Shown: positions 47,416 through 57,412, numbered from the stretch's first letter. The stretch is 64,000 nt of DNA from Caldilineaceae bacterium bin5 (GCA_002238445.1 MPML01000015.1:26233-90232), one strand, 5' to 3'. Notes: a model not told the origin generated them from the sequence alone. Numbers and translations are program-made.

Positions 47416-48882
47416 CTACTCGTTCTCCGCCGTATTGACACGGAAACTGTATAGTTGGGCAGTATCCAGGTGAAAACGCAGACGCAAAGGCTGGTCCGTC
47501 GGTAACCCCTGCTTATCCTGCCAGCGCACGACATGGCGCACACTGTCCGAGCGGACCGCCGTGCAGTCCTGGCTTGAGAACCCTGGCAGGGTCTCGCCGG
47601 CCGCCGAGAGGAGTTCGACCGCCACGCTGCCTTGCGAGGCATCTGCATTAACCACGAGCTGCCCGGACGGCAGGTTGAGCGGAACCGTCTCGACGGTCCC
47701 GCCAAAATGACCCGCGTCAATCGAGACAAAGCCGTCCAGCCGCCACGAGGCGCGGGCGATGGTAACGGTCTTCGGCGGCATCGGGCCGCCGTGCATTGTG
47801 TTGATGGCGGTATAGTAGTGCCAGACCTCGTCGCCATGGACGATGGGCCGGTCGGCAGAACAGAGAATGCAGCCGGCGTCGAAGCTGCCCGGCTCGCCGC
47901 GGGGAATGATGGCAGAGCGGTCGGCGAAACGTTCCCATGTGCGCCCGTCGCGGCTATGCGCCAGTTGCGCCTCGATCGGCCCATCCCAGGGGCTCTGCTC
48001 TGCGCCTACCTCCTGACCTCTCATGTCGCGGTAAACGTTGAACACGGGCAGAAAGCCCAGAAACTGTCGGCCATAAACGAAGCCCGCCATGCCGTAGAAT
48101 TCGCCCCGCTGTTCAGGATCCTGGATCCAGGCATCGTCCTGTTCATCGCTGACGATGATCAGTTCCGGCTCCGACCAGTCCAGGAAGTTCCGGCTGGTGC
48201 ATACGGCAATCAGCCGCCGGTCGAATCCGCCTACGTCGCCCCAGCGCCTGTGGAAGGCGAAATACTCGCCCCTATGGCGGTCGTGCGCCACCGTGATCGT
48301 CTCCAGCGTCTCGGTCGAGTTCATCAGTATTGGATTTACATCGTACTCGTTCCAGACCAGGCCATCGGCAGAGTGGGCAACCCAGTAGCCAAACTGCTCG
48401 CGGCTCCAGTCCCAGGCCGCCATCTTGTAGCGTTCCGACGGGTCGGCCGCTTCGTCAACGATCACGGTGGGGCTGTGCTTATCGAAGATGAGGATATTGT
48501 TTGCGCGCGAACCGTCGAACTCATGCAGGCCCAACTCCGGCTTCTCCCAGTGGACGCCGTCAGCGGAGGTGGCGTAGAGGATCATATCCCCCTGCCGTTC
48601 GCGCAGTCCGGGCGCGCGGTGCTGATGCCCGCGGCCAAGGCGCGTCAGATACCACATGCGAAACTGCTGCGCGTCGGCATCGTAATGGACCGTGCCGTAG
48701 ATGTAGATCCGGTTCCCCTCCCACGGTTGATCCGGCACGACCACCGGCTGCTCCAGCTTCTTCGCCGGATGCAGCGTACGTACGACGCCGCGTTTGGCGC
48801 TGACGAGGGCGTCATCGACGAAGAGCTGAGTCTCCGAGCCGATGGAGTGCGCTTGATTCTGGTCCGCGTTCTGAGAGTCCAT
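47416..48882 (-). CDS. Beta-propeller glycosidase-like protein, paralog A
   Basis: Protein of 488 residues without a signal peptide. An opening QLFVDD motif is followed by repeated blade-like motifs of the form S-x-D-G-x-x-W (SADGVHW, SADGLVW, SRDGRTW), suggesting a five-bladed propeller like GH32/GH43/GH68 enzymes, then a C-terminal beta-sandwich (about 375-488) ending LYSF. The canonical GH32 WMNDPNG motif is absent, so activity is unproven. Very similar to the protein at 54842; also related to those at 48914 and 53403. Confidence 0.75.
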   Translation of the reverse strand: MDSQNADQNQAHSIGSETQLFVDDALVSAKRGVVRTLHPAKKLEQPVVVPDQPWEGNRIYIYGTVHYDADAQQFRMWYLTRLGRGHQHRAPGLRERQGDMILYATSADGVHWEKPELGLHEFDGSRANNILIFDKHSPTVIVDEAADPSERYKMAAWDWSREQFGYWVAHSADGLVWNEYDVNPILMNSTETLETITVAHDRHRGEYFAFHRRWGDVGGFDRRLIAVCTSRNFLDWSEPELIIVSDEQDDAWIQDPEQRGEFYGMAGFVYGRQFLGFLPVFNVYRDMRGQEVGAEQSPWDGPIEAQLAHSRDGRTWERFADRSAIIPRGEPGSFDAGCILCSADRPIVHGDEVWHYYTAINTMHGGPMPPKTVTIARASWRLDGFVSIDAGHFGGTVETVPLNLPSGQLVVNADASQGSVAVELLSAAGETLPGFSSQDCTAVRSDSVRHVVRWQDKQGLPTDQPLRLRFHLDTAQLYSFRVNTAENE

Positions 48883-48913
48883 CTACTTACCTCCTGGCGG
48901 CCGCGAGCGCCGA

Positions 48914-50446
48914 TCAACCGTTGTCGACAAACTGAAAGGAGTACAACTTACAACCGTTCATCATGAAGCGCAAGCGCACCACGCGCCCCGCCAATTCCCC
49001 GACACGCGCACCGCCCGCCCAGGCCGCGAAATGGCGAACCGAATTGCCGTTCACTTCGTCGGCTTCGCCCATGCCATAACCCTCAATCGGTGTGCCGTCT
49101 TCCTCCTCGATCTGAACCCGAATTGCACCGCCAGCGCTCGTGTCGGCGTTGAGAGCCAACCGATCGCCGCGAAAGCGCAGTGGCACGGTGACCAACTCGC
49201 CGCCCTCATACGGGGCATCGGCCGAAATGAACCCGTCCAATCGCAGCCGGGCGCGGAAGTATGCTCCCCTCTTGAGCGCGACCCCCTCGCTGATGCCATA
49301 GCGGAAACCGCCATAATATATCCACAATTCATCGCCCACCCGCACCGGCTGGGTGAATGCGTAGATCATCCTGGAATCACCGGCATCCGGCGGCCCCAGC
49401 CGCAGGAACGGGTTGCGTCCCCCGGCCCGCTGCCACTCGATCCCGTCGCGACTGGTGGCGAGCTGCACGTCGACCGAGTCCGGAAAGCCGCCCATCTGCT
49501 CCTGGACTCTCCCTTCAGCCGGAAACGGATTCGCAGACCAGTGCCACCAGACCTCAGGCAGCGCCAAGTAGGCGTCAGATGTTCCGGGATACTTGAAGAC
49601 ACAATTGCCGTGGAAGTCCATGATCTGTCGACTCTGTCGCTGTCGCTTCACCGGCAGCGCAAGGTCGACCTCGTCCGCACCCAATACGTGCCCCATATCC
49701 TCCCACTGTTCAAAGTCCGGCGACACCAGCCGCCGCACCGCCCGGTAGCGGTCCCCGCGGCTGTCCGCGGTCCACAGCCGGGAGTAGCCCACATACTGTT
49801 GGATTCGCTCATCCCAAAAGACCACGTTCAGACAATCGCAAGGGCCTGGTAACGGGTAGTTCCCGCAAGCCGTCCAGCGCAGGCCGTCAGGAGAACTGAA
49901 ACCGGTCAAGCCGGACTTGCCCTCCTCCCCGACCTTGATTTCGCTCCAGAGTTTGTACCGGCTCTGCGGGGGCGCGGTCGGGTCCTTGAAGACTGTGCCG
50001 GCGTTCCAACCGGCCTGCTGCACCGGATCATGCCTGGCCGGACCCAGGATGTTGTTATCCCCGCCGCCGCGGTATTCCACTAAGCCGAGATTAGGGCGCT
50101 CCCAATGGACGCCGTCAGTCGACTCCGCGTAGCATAGCCTGCCCCGCGTATGCCTCCAGAAGAGCCTCGCATCCTCCGCAGTCCCCGCCACCGGCAATTC
50201 CACCCCCGCCGGCGGGTCCCACTCATACGCCAGATACCAGAGGCGAAATACATCCCCCTCCCGCATCACCGTCGCATACGGATGAATGCGGTACTCCCAA
50301 GGCGCCTCCGGCAGGAAAACCGGTTCGTGGTCCTGGTAGGGCGCGTTCATGGTCAGGATGACGTCCGTCATCGACGCGATTGGCGCTTCGTCGATGAAGA
50401 GCTCTTTGTGACTGCCGATGTCGCGTACTTTGTCTGTCTGGCTCAT
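48914..50446 (-). CDS. Beta-propeller glycosidase-like protein, paralog B
   Basis: A 510-residue relative of the neighbouring paralogs with the same plan: an opening ELFIDE motif, blade motifs STDGVHW, SPDGLRW and SRDGIEW, then a C-terminal beta-sandwich with RLRF and LYSFQF. It is more diverged from A than D is. Only 31 bases separate it from paralog A downstream, so the two are co-transcribed. Substrate and catalytic residues cannot be assigned; carbohydrate processing is an inference from the fold. Confidence 0.75.
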   Translation of the reverse strand: MSQTDKVRDIGSHKELFIDEAPIASMTDVILTMNAPYQDHEPVFLPEAPWEYRIHPYATVMREGDVFRLWYLAYEWDPPAGVELPVAGTAEDARLFWRHTRGRLCYAESTDGVHWERPNLGLVEYRGGGDNNILGPARHDPVQQAGWNAGTVFKDPTAPPQSRYKLWSEIKVGEEGKSGLTGFSSPDGLRWTACGNYPLPGPCDCLNVVFWDERIQQYVGYSRLWTADSRGDRYRAVRRLVSPDFEQWEDMGHVLGADEVDLALPVKRQRQSRQIMDFHGNCVFKYPGTSDAYLALPEVWWHWSANPFPAEGRVQEQMGGFPDSVDVQLATSRDGIEWQRAGGRNPFLRLGPPDAGDSRMIYAFTQPVRVGDELWIYYGGFRYGISEGVALKRGAYFRARLRLDGFISADAPYEGGELVTVPLRFRGDRLALNADTSAGGAIRVQIEEEDGTPIEGYGMGEADEVNGNSVRHFAAWAGGARVGELAGRVVRLRFMMNGCKLYSFQFVDNG

Positions 50447-50530
50447 GCCATCGCCTCTATATTTTTATGACACAATAGTCTAAGTTGTGCTCTCCCAAAT
50501 TGGAGGACACTGGACAACTAAGAGATACGT

Positions 50531-51763
50531 TCAGGCAGTCTTCTCTAGATGGAGGCGACGGGCTTCGTCTCGCAAGAATTCAATTCGGTGGGCAATCGCC
50601 TTGACGCGATCGAGTATTTTTTCAAGTGAGCCGGACAGGTCAAGGGCGACGACCTCAAGTTGCTTGCAGGTGTTCCGGATCTTGTAAGTCGCGGCCTCGT
50701 CCTCTCCTTGCGCGTAAATGAGTAGTCCTCCCGGAAGATCGAGGGCAGTAGTGTAGGCCAGCATCTGATACAGGTCGGCATTGGGCACGGAACTGTGGAC
50801 TATCTTCTTGTACTTCGCATCGCCTACAAACATACAGGTGTCGCCATCCCACCACGAAAGATCAGGCTTGAGTTGCACCGTGTCTTCTTCGGCGAGCGTC
50901 AACCTGTGTAACCCCTTATCATCGCGAAGTGTTCTGTCAGAAACGTTGAGTACCTCACGTAAAGCTTGTGTGACGAATTCCTGAAACAGGTCGTTCATGT
51001 TGATAAGGAAGCCGGAGGCGCGCACATCTCCCCGGAAGGACTCAAACTCGCTGTGCAGCAGGATCAACCGCGCCAGCCCTACGACGTGCCGGTAATGTTC
51101 ATTGAGCCGGTCAAAGCGGACCTCTGGCACGTTTCGCCGTCGAAATTCGAGCAGCGAGACGTTTTCGAGAATCGCGGCGATCCAGCCCAGCCCCTGTCGC
51201 GCCTCCGACGAATGCAGGGGCATGTGACGGAGCCGGGCTGAGGCCGCCTTCACCAGCCGGTTGGCCAAGATGTCCTCAGTAAACTCGTCGAAGCGCAGTT
51301 CGACCGGCAACGGGATGCCGTAACGGCGACGTATCTGCTCGTCGAAACGGATGCGCCCGCGCACCGTGTGCAGCGCCTCCTCCACAATCAGGTACCCACG
51401 TAGAAGCCCCCGTCCAAATGCTCTGCGAGCTGCCGCGATCAGGGTCAAGGCTAGTACGTCTGGTAGCGTTCTTGCCTTCTGGAAGTCAAAGAGATGCTGT
51501 TCTTGTGGCCTGTACACGCCCATGGCATAGCAGGCCAGCGACAGCAATTGCGGGATACCGATTTTAGGCTTGATGAGTACCGACAGGCCGTCCATTTCAA
51601 GCGCGCCGACGATTGGGCCAGGTCTAAGTCGATACTTGTTGGATGCGTGCTTCACCGGTTCGATAGAGACCGAAGAAAGTAAATCCCGTAACAGGTCCCG
51701 CTCATCCACTTCAAGAGGGATTGGATTGCTCTCCTGGTACTCCTGAAGGTTGATCTGTTGCAT
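50531..51763 (-). CDS. mcrC: McrC family protein, nuclease subunit of a McrBC restriction system
   Basis: Cytoplasmic partner of McrB, 410 residues, carrying the nuclease. The PD-(D/E)xK core is visible as QLKPDLSWW (Asp301) and FVGDAKYKK (Asp315, Lys317). The N-terminal part contains LSVLIKPKIG, typical of McrC. Its start overlaps the mcrB 3' end by 53 bases. McrBC systems cut DNA carrying modified bases, usually foreign or phage DNA, using GTP and DNA translocation by McrB. Confidence 0.93.
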   Translation of the reverse strand: MQQINLQEYQESNPIPLEVDERDLLRDLLSSVSIEPVKHASNKYRLRPGPIVGALEMDGLSVLIKPKIGIPQLLSLACYAMGVYRPQEQHLFDFQKARTLPDVLALTLIAAARRAFGRGLLRGYLIVEEALHTVRGRIRFDEQIRRRYGIPLPVELRFDEFTEDILANRLVKAASARLRHMPLHSSEARQGLGWIAAILENVSLLEFRRRNVPEVRFDRLNEHYRHVVGLARLILLHSEFESFRGDVRASGFLINMNDLFQEFVTQALREVLNVSDRTLRDDKGLHRLTLAEEDTVQLKPDLSWWDGDTCMFVGDAKYKKIVHSSVPNADLYQMLAYTTALDLPGGLLIYAQGEDEAATYKIRNTCKQLEVVALDLSGSLEKILDRVKAIAHRIEFLRDEARRLHLEKTA

Positions 51764-53234
51764 CGTTCACGACTTCCGAATTGCTGTTCGCATTATCGTC
51801 TTTATTCTCATCGCCATCGCTCCAATAGATGTGGGGTGCGACTGTCTCGCAAAGTTCCTTGAGTTGTAGCTGGTGGATTTTGGTGTCATCCCCAAAAAGG
51901 AGTTCCTCGATGTACGGTAAGACGCTATGTTTCCAGATGCGGGGGACGTCTTCCTTTCGGAGACCATATTTCATGAAGTAGCTCGGTCCGATGGCGGCGT
52001 GCTTATATTCTTCCAATTGTCTGTTCGCCTCTTCGACGACATCGGCTACCCATTCCAACTCAGATCCCTCTCCCAGCCATTTACGGAGCACGCTCTTCAC
52101 CGGCTCATCGTCTGGGTGAAACTCGATAAAATAGAAGCGGCGGCGAAGGGCCAAGTCTACCAGTGCGATAGAACGGTCCGCCGTGTTCATAGTGCCGATG
52201 ATGTAGAGATTTTCTGGCAAAGAGAAAGTCTCCCCCGGCTCCCGTTGGTACTGCAAACTGATTTTCCTGTCGCGGTATTCCAGCAGGAAATATAACTCCC
52301 CGAACACTTTGGCGATGTTGCCGCGGTTTATCTCGTCGATGATGAGAAAGTGTTTCGCTTCGGGATCCACCTCTTTGCCAGCCCGCGCCTTCTCGGCCGC
52401 CTGCAGTAGCGGTCCATCCTGCAATTCGAAACCGACCGGTCCACCCTCAACTGAGGGACGAAAGCCCCGCACGAAGTCCTCGTAGGCGTAAGAAGGATGG
52501 AACTGCACCAAAGTGACACTGTTTTCGTTTCCACCAGCGAGACACTCAGCAAGTTCCTGCGCGACGTATGTCTTTCCCGTGCCTGGGGGGCCTTGGAATA
52601 TGACCTGACGACTGCTGTACAAGAGATCTTGAATTTCAGTGAGGAAATCGGAAGTAAGGTGAAGTTCGGTTTCCAGGGCCTTAAGATCGCAGGTGTACAA
52701 TTTCTGGAGGGCGCTCTCTCCATCTGGTGCTACAGCGCTCACGGTCGTACTCTTGCCGTATCGGTCGCCCCAGAAAGGGGACTCAAGGAAACTGTTGATA
52801 TCTTGGGGTTTTTCCTCGAAAGCAAACTCGATTAACGAATCCTTCTCCCAAGTACCAGGTTCGACTTTCCAGACCGTAGGTTGGTACGTATAGAAATACC
52901 ATTCTCTCGGTGGATCGATGCGCTTCCAGTTGACCCTTAGTGTGCGACCGGTCCCCAGGTTTTCCTTTACCGTGCCAATTGCTTTGATTGCCATAACTGA
53001 AACGTAACGGTCTTGGTTATCGAAGGGCAAACCACGCTTGCGAGTGTAAGTTGATTTTATGGCGATCCGGTCGCCAACCTGGATGGACTTCACCTCGTCA
53101 ATAAATCTGTCCTTATATCCATTTTCCCAGATTCCTTCTCTCACAAAACGGTGCGACTGATCGTTAGTGCCCCCAAACGCGGCGCCGACAAACCAGCTGG
53201 GGCGGGTACTATCTCTTTCAGAATCTGTGCTCAT
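51711..53234 (-). CDS. mcrB: McrB family AAA+ motor with N-terminal EVE-like domain
   Basis: AAA+ motor of the restriction system, 507 residues. Walker A is GPPGTGKTY (about 215-223), Walker B FLIIDE (296-301) followed by INRGN, and the McrB signature MNTADRS is at 349-355. The N-terminal 130 residues (WFVGAAFGGTND, GDRIAIKSTYTRK) resemble an EVE/PUA-type domain that reads modified bases, rather than the DNA-binding domain of E. coli McrB. The pair lies between propeller genes of the same strand and looks less GC-rich than its flanks. Confidence 0.92.
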   Translation of the reverse strand: MSTDSERDSTRPSWFVGAAFGGTNDQSHRFVREGIWENGYKDRFIDEVKSIQVGDRIAIKSTYTRKRGLPFDNQDRYVSVMAIKAIGTVKENLGTGRTLRVNWKRIDPPREWYFYTYQPTVWKVEPGTWEKDSLIEFAFEEKPQDINSFLESPFWGDRYGKSTTVSAVAPDGESALQKLYTCDLKALETELHLTSDFLTEIQDLLYSSRQVIFQGPPGTGKTYVAQELAECLAGGNENSVTLVQFHPSYAYEDFVRGFRPSVEGGPVGFELQDGPLLQAAEKARAGKEVDPEAKHFLIIDEINRGNIAKVFGELYFLLEYRDRKISLQYQREPGETFSLPENLYIIGTMNTADRSIALVDLALRRRFYFIEFHPDDEPVKSVLRKWLGEGSELEWVADVVEEANRQLEEYKHAAIGPSYFMKYGLRKEDVPRIWKHSVLPYIEELLFGDDTKIHQLQLKELCETVAPHIYWSDGDENKDDNANSNSEVVNDATDQPSGVPGEQSNPS

Positions 53235-53402
53235 GGTGTGGGATCCTATCTGTAATTGCTTTTAGCAAGGATGAGTCTTCTGGCACATTTCGTGAGAGCA
53301 GTCCGGGTCTCATCCTCGCACTTAAGCCGGTAAATTCGTCCCGTAGTGAGAAGGAGAGGCGACCTCCTCTCTATGGCGTAGCCTACTGTTTGCCTCCCCC
53401 CC

Positions 53403-54845
53403 TCACCACAACGACCCCAACGGCTCGCACGCATTAAACAAATCACACTCCAGCCGAATCGCAAACAACTCCGCCTCTAGCATCGAGACCTCCACCCGCA
53501 CCGGCCGCCCCACCAACTCGGCAACGTCTTCCCGCTCCCGCCAGCGCGGCCGCGCGTAAAGATGGTCCCCGCTGATCGGCAACGCCTCCTCCCACGTATA
53601 ACCAGGAATCGGCTGCGCCGTCACCCCATCCAGCATCTGAACCCGCACCCCCGTATGCGCCATCGTGCGCACATTCAGCCGGATCTCACCATCGCGCGGG
53701 ATGATAACCTTCGTGCGCAGTACACCCTCGCGCCCCCACGTCTTGAGCGAACAGAAACCGTCCAGCCGTATCTCGTAGATCATCGGGCTACGGTAGCCGC
53801 TGCCATACGGCCAGTCGATCTCCTTGTCGACGCGGGCCGCATGACCGCCATAGTCGCCGACCACAAAAAAGAGCAGTCTATCGTCCTGCGTACGCAGCAT
53901 CTCCTTACCGTAAGCCGACCCGCCCCCAACCTGGCCATAGTCGCGCACCCCAATAAACGGCTTGCGCTCAGTGCGGTACCAGTACAGTCCGTTGTAGCTG
54001 TAAGCCAACTGCGTATCCATGCGCCCGAAATACTTGATCTGCGGCCAGTCGCTGCTGAGGCTCACCTCCTCAAATCGGTCACTGGTCATGATGTTGAGCA
54101 GACCAATATAGAAGTCCTCATACGAGCGCGGCGGCATGTCGTACAGTTCCGTCCCCACCCGGTCCAGCGCATCCGGCTGCATGATCGTAACCGGCCGCGT
54201 AAACTGCGTGAAATCCGCTGTCGTCGACATCGCCACGCGGCGGTCACCGTAGACAGGGCGCACGAAAAGCTGATAGAGCTCGGCCTCCCGGTTCCACAGA
54301 ATATCGCCCGCAATGTCTGAACCCGGATCCAGCCACGGGCCTGACCGGTCGACCGTAAACTGCACACCGTCATCCGAGAATCCGCCCCAGGTAAGATGAC
54401 GCGGCACATCGAGCACCGCCGAGGCGTAGCCCCGCTCCGCCAGCGGCGTGCCTGCCAGCGAGTGCACCGCGTGCGCCCAGATAGGCGCGCCGTCTTGGTC
54501 GACGACGACATCGTCGAAGCTCTGCCAGGCTGGGCCGGGCGTAGCTTTGTAGACCGGATTGGGCCAGTCAAAAGGGTCGTCGGACAGCAGGCGAAACTGG
54601 AACTCGCCCGCGCTGATCCCCGGCGTGCGATCGCGGCTCTCACGTCCCGGAAACGCAATCAGGTAGAGCGCGTATTTCCCCAATCTCTCGTCGTAAAATG
54701 CGGTCGGGTAGCCGCCGTAACCGTCCCAGCCGTCCGGGTAGAACTCTGTGAAGATCTCCTTGACGAATGTCGGCTTGCCCCAGACGCGTTCCAGGCAGTC
54801 GCGGCGTTCGAGCATCCAGTCGTCGAAAAACCAGATGCCTCTCAT
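53403..54845 (-). CDS. Beta-propeller glycosidase-like protein, paralog C
   Basis: A 480-residue, more divergent member of the same group. It opens with IWFFDDWMLERRDCL, has weaker blade motifs (SDDGVQF, SYNGLYW), and a C-terminal beta-sandwich with VRVEVSMLEAELFAIRLE. The start overlaps the stop of paralog D by four bases (ATGA), so the two are translationally coupled. Predicted cytoplasmic; function inferred only from fold-like features and neighbours. Confidence 0.72.
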   Translation of the reverse strand: MRGIWFFDDWMLERRDCLERVWGKPTFVKEIFTEFYPDGWDGYGGYPTAFYDERLGKYALYLIAFPGRESRDRTPGISAGEFQFRLLSDDPFDWPNPVYKATPGPAWQSFDDVVVDQDGAPIWAHAVHSLAGTPLAERGYASAVLDVPRHLTWGGFSDDGVQFTVDRSGPWLDPGSDIAGDILWNREAELYQLFVRPVYGDRRVAMSTTADFTQFTRPVTIMQPDALDRVGTELYDMPPRSYEDFYIGLLNIMTSDRFEEVSLSSDWPQIKYFGRMDTQLAYSYNGLYWYRTERKPFIGVRDYGQVGGGSAYGKEMLRTQDDRLLFFVVGDYGGHAARVDKEIDWPYGSGYRSPMIYEIRLDGFCSLKTWGREGVLRTKVIIPRDGEIRLNVRTMAHTGVRVQMLDGVTAQPIPGYTWEEALPISGDHLYARPRWREREDVAELVGRPVRVEVSMLEAELFAIRLECDLFNACEPLGSLW

Positions 54846-56368
54846 TGCGTCCCTGCTTCCCTGCTGCGAAAGCTGTACAGCCTGGCATCCTGCAAATGGA
54901 AACGCAGGCGCAAGGGTTGCCCGACCGGCAGGCGCGCATCCCCGCTCCAGCGCACGGCCTCGCGCACACCGTCAGTATCGATCGTCTGACAGTCCTCGCG
55001 AGTGAAACCGGGCAGAGGTTCGCCCTCGGCCGACAGCACCTCCACCGCCAGGCTGCCTGCTCCTGCATCCACATTGACCTCCAACTGCTCGCCCGAAAGC
55101 TGCAGCGGAACCGTCTCCACCACGCCGCTGAAATGCCCGGCGTCCAGCGAGACAAATCCGTCCAACCGCCATTTCGCAAGCCCGATCGAGATCGTCTTTG
55201 GCGGCATCGGACCACCGTGCATCGTACTGACCGCCGTATAGTAATGCCACAACTCGTCGCCGACTACGATAGGCCGGTCAGCCGAGCACAAAATACAGCC
55301 GGCGTCAAAGCTGCCCGGTTCTCCGCGTGGGATTATGGGCGAACGGTCTTCGAAACGATGCCAGTTGTATCCATCTCGGCTGTGCACGAGTTGGGCCGCA
55401 ATCGGGCCGTCCCACGGCGCCTGGTCGATCTCGGCGCCCGACTCCGATATCTCTGCCGGCGCCTGCAAGCCTGAACTGCCATCGGCGGCAACCGACGCAG
55501 GCATCCCGGACTCGCCCCGGGCATCCTTGATCACGTCAAATACCGGTAGAAACCCGAGAAACTGCTCGCCGTACACAAAGCCCGACATGCCGTAGAACTC
55601 CGTGCGTTGGCCGGGGTCCTGGCACCATGCATCGTCCAGCTCGTCGGGAACCAGACACACGTCATGGCTGGTCCACGTCGTAAAGTCCCGGCTCGTCGCC
55701 ACCGCGACCAGGCGGCGCACATGCCCGCGAACCTCACCCCAGCGGCGATGAAACCCATGATACTCACCCGTCTTCGGATGGCGGGCGACGGTGACCGCCT
55801 CTAGAATTTCGTCGTCGTCCAGAAGAATCGGGTTGCCATCGTACCCGCGCCAGTCCAGCCCGTCAGCAGAAAAACCAACCCAATAGCCGTCGTTCCCCTG
55901 TTCCCAGTTCCAACAGGCTATCTTATAGCGCCGGTCGGGCCGCGCATCGGTGTCGACAACAACCGTAGGGCTGTGCTTGTTGAAGAGAAGGATATTGTTG
56001 GAAACTGTGCCGTCAAATTCATGCCGCCCGAGATTGGGTTTGTCCCAGTGGATACCGTCCTCGGACGTTGCGTACAGAATAATATCGCCCGTTCGTGAAC
56101 GCAGACCCGGCGCGCGGTGCTGGTGTCCCCGTCCCAGGCGCGTGTTATACCACATGCGAAAGAGACCAGCGCTGCAATCGTAGTAAACGCTTCCATAAAT
56201 GTAAACGCGCCGCCCCTCCCACGGACGATCGGGCCGCAGGACCGGCTGCTCCAGCTTGCGCGCCGGGTGCAGCGTGCGCACGACCCCGCGCGTAGCGCTG
56301 ATTATCGTGTCATCGATGAAGAGTTGAGGCTCTGAACCAATTGCAACTGCATCTTCAGTTGTGTGCAC
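54842..56368 (-). CDS. Beta-propeller glycosidase-like protein, paralog D
   Basis: A 508-residue close relative of paralog A; long stretches match almost residue for residue (GVVRTLHPA, RLGRGHQHRAPGLR, IPRGEPGSFDAGCILCSAD). It differs by an insert of about 25 residues rich in Ser, Ala and Gly before APWDGPIAAQL. The opening motif is QLFIDD and blade motifs are SEDGIHW, SADGLDW and SRDGYNW. It follows the Opp-type transporter genes by 66 bases, which ties the propeller proteins to an imported substrate. Confidence 0.75.
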   Translation of the reverse strand: MHTTEDAVAIGSEPQLFIDDTIISATRGVVRTLHPARKLEQPVLRPDRPWEGRRVYIYGSVYYDCSAGLFRMWYNTRLGRGHQHRAPGLRSRTGDIILYATSEDGIHWDKPNLGRHEFDGTVSNNILLFNKHSPTVVVDTDARPDRRYKIACWNWEQGNDGYWVGFSADGLDWRGYDGNPILLDDDEILEAVTVARHPKTGEYHGFHRRWGEVRGHVRRLVAVATSRDFTTWTSHDVCLVPDELDDAWCQDPGQRTEFYGMSGFVYGEQFLGFLPVFDVIKDARGESGMPASVAADGSSGLQAPAEISESGAEIDQAPWDGPIAAQLVHSRDGYNWHRFEDRSPIIPRGEPGSFDAGCILCSADRPIVVGDELWHYYTAVSTMHGGPMPPKTISIGLAKWRLDGFVSLDAGHFSGVVETVPLQLSGEQLEVNVDAGAGSLAVEVLSAEGEPLPGFTREDCQTIDTDGVREAVRWSGDARLPVGQPLRLRFHLQDARLYSFRSREAGTQ

Positions 56369-56434
56369 CGAGATTGTCCCTCCAGAATGGATTTGGGTTG
56401 GTCCGATCTCGTCTGGCGGGGACCCATGCTGCCA

Positions 56435-57412
56435 CTACGCCAGGTGACAGGCCACCCAGTGCCCCGGCTGGATTTCGCGCAGCGCCGGCGATTCGTGTTG
56501 GCAGCGCTCTTCGGCAATGGGGCAGCGGGGATGAAAGCGGCAGCCGGAGGGCGGGTTGACCGCGCTCGAAACCTCGCCTTCCAGAATGATGCGCTGGTGT
56601 TTGCGCGCCAGCCTCGGGTCCGTCCACGGCACCGCGCTGAGCAGCGCCTGCGTATACGGGTGAAGCGGCTCATCGTAGATCTCCAAACCCGGGGCCTGTT
56701 CCACGATCAGGCCCAGATACATCACCGCGATGCGGTCGCTGATATGACGCACCACGCGCAGGTCATGGGCGATGAACAGATAGGTCAACTCCATCTCGTC
56801 CTGCAGGTCCTGCAGCAGGTTGAGTATCTGCGCCTGAATCGAAACATCAAGCGAGGAGACTGGCTCGTCGAGGACAACGAAATCAGGGTCAACCGCGAGG
56901 GCGCGGGCGATGCCGATCCGCTGGCGCTGGCCGCCGCTGAATTCGTGGGGATACCGGTTGATGAAGTAGGGGTTCAGCCCGACCCGCTCCATCAACTCCT
57001 GGACCCGTTCTCTGGCCTCATCGCGCGTCTTGCTGATCTCGTGAATCATCAGCGGTTCGGCAATGGCCTTGCCGATCGTCATGCGCGGGTCGAGTGAGGC
57101 GTAGGGGTCCTGAAAAATGATCTGCATGCCGTTTCTGAAGTTGCGAAGCTCCTTGTCGCTCAACTGGCAGAGATCTGTGCCGCCAAACTGAACCGAGCCC
57201 GACGTGGCGCGCATCAGTTGCAGAATTGTGCGTCCGGTCGTCGTCTTGCCGCAGCCGCTCTCGCCGACCAGACCCAGCGTCTTACCGCGCGAGATGTCGA
57301 AGCTCACCCCGTCAACCGCGCGCACAACGTCCGGCGGCCGCAGCAGGTTCCGCCGCGGCATACGAAAATGCTTTACCAGATCCTGCACGCTCAACAGGGG
57401 TTGATCATCCAT
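56435..57412 (-). CDS. Oligopeptide/dipeptide-type ABC transporter ATP-binding protein (OppF/DppF type)
   Basis: Cytoplasmic ATPase subunit, 325 residues from the ATG at 57412; an in-frame ATG at 57496 would add 28 unrelated residues. Walker A is GESGCGKTT, the Q-loop lies in IIFQDP, the ABC signature is SGGQRQR, and Walker B/D-loop is [12 protein letters not shown]. The C-terminal oligopeptide-type extension carries CRFHPRCP with further Cys residues. It is the second of two ATPases of the complex. Such transporters carry peptides or, in several lineages, oligosaccharides. Confidence 0.94.
   Translation of the reverse strand: MDDQPLLSVQDLVKHFRMPRRNLLRPPDVVRAVDGVSFDISRGKTLGLVGESGCGKTTTGRTILQLMRATSGSVQFGGTDLCQLSDKELRNFRNGMQIIFQDPYASLDPRMTIGKAIAEPLMIHEISKTRDEARERVQELMERVGLNPYFINRYPHEFSGGQRQRIGIARALAVDPDFVVLDEPVSSLDVSIQAQILNLLQDLQDEMELTYLFIAHDLRVVRHISDRIAVMYLGLIVEQAPGLEIYDEPLHPYTQALLSAVPWTDPRLARKHQRIILEGEVSSAVNPPSGCRFHPRCPIAEERCQHESPALREIQPGHWVACHLA

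Noticed and set aside
50447..53402. Target-site duplication flanking mcrBC (AGTCTTCT occurs near both ends)
   Set aside because: The shared word is only eight bases, is not at equivalent boundaries, and is expected by chance at this scale.
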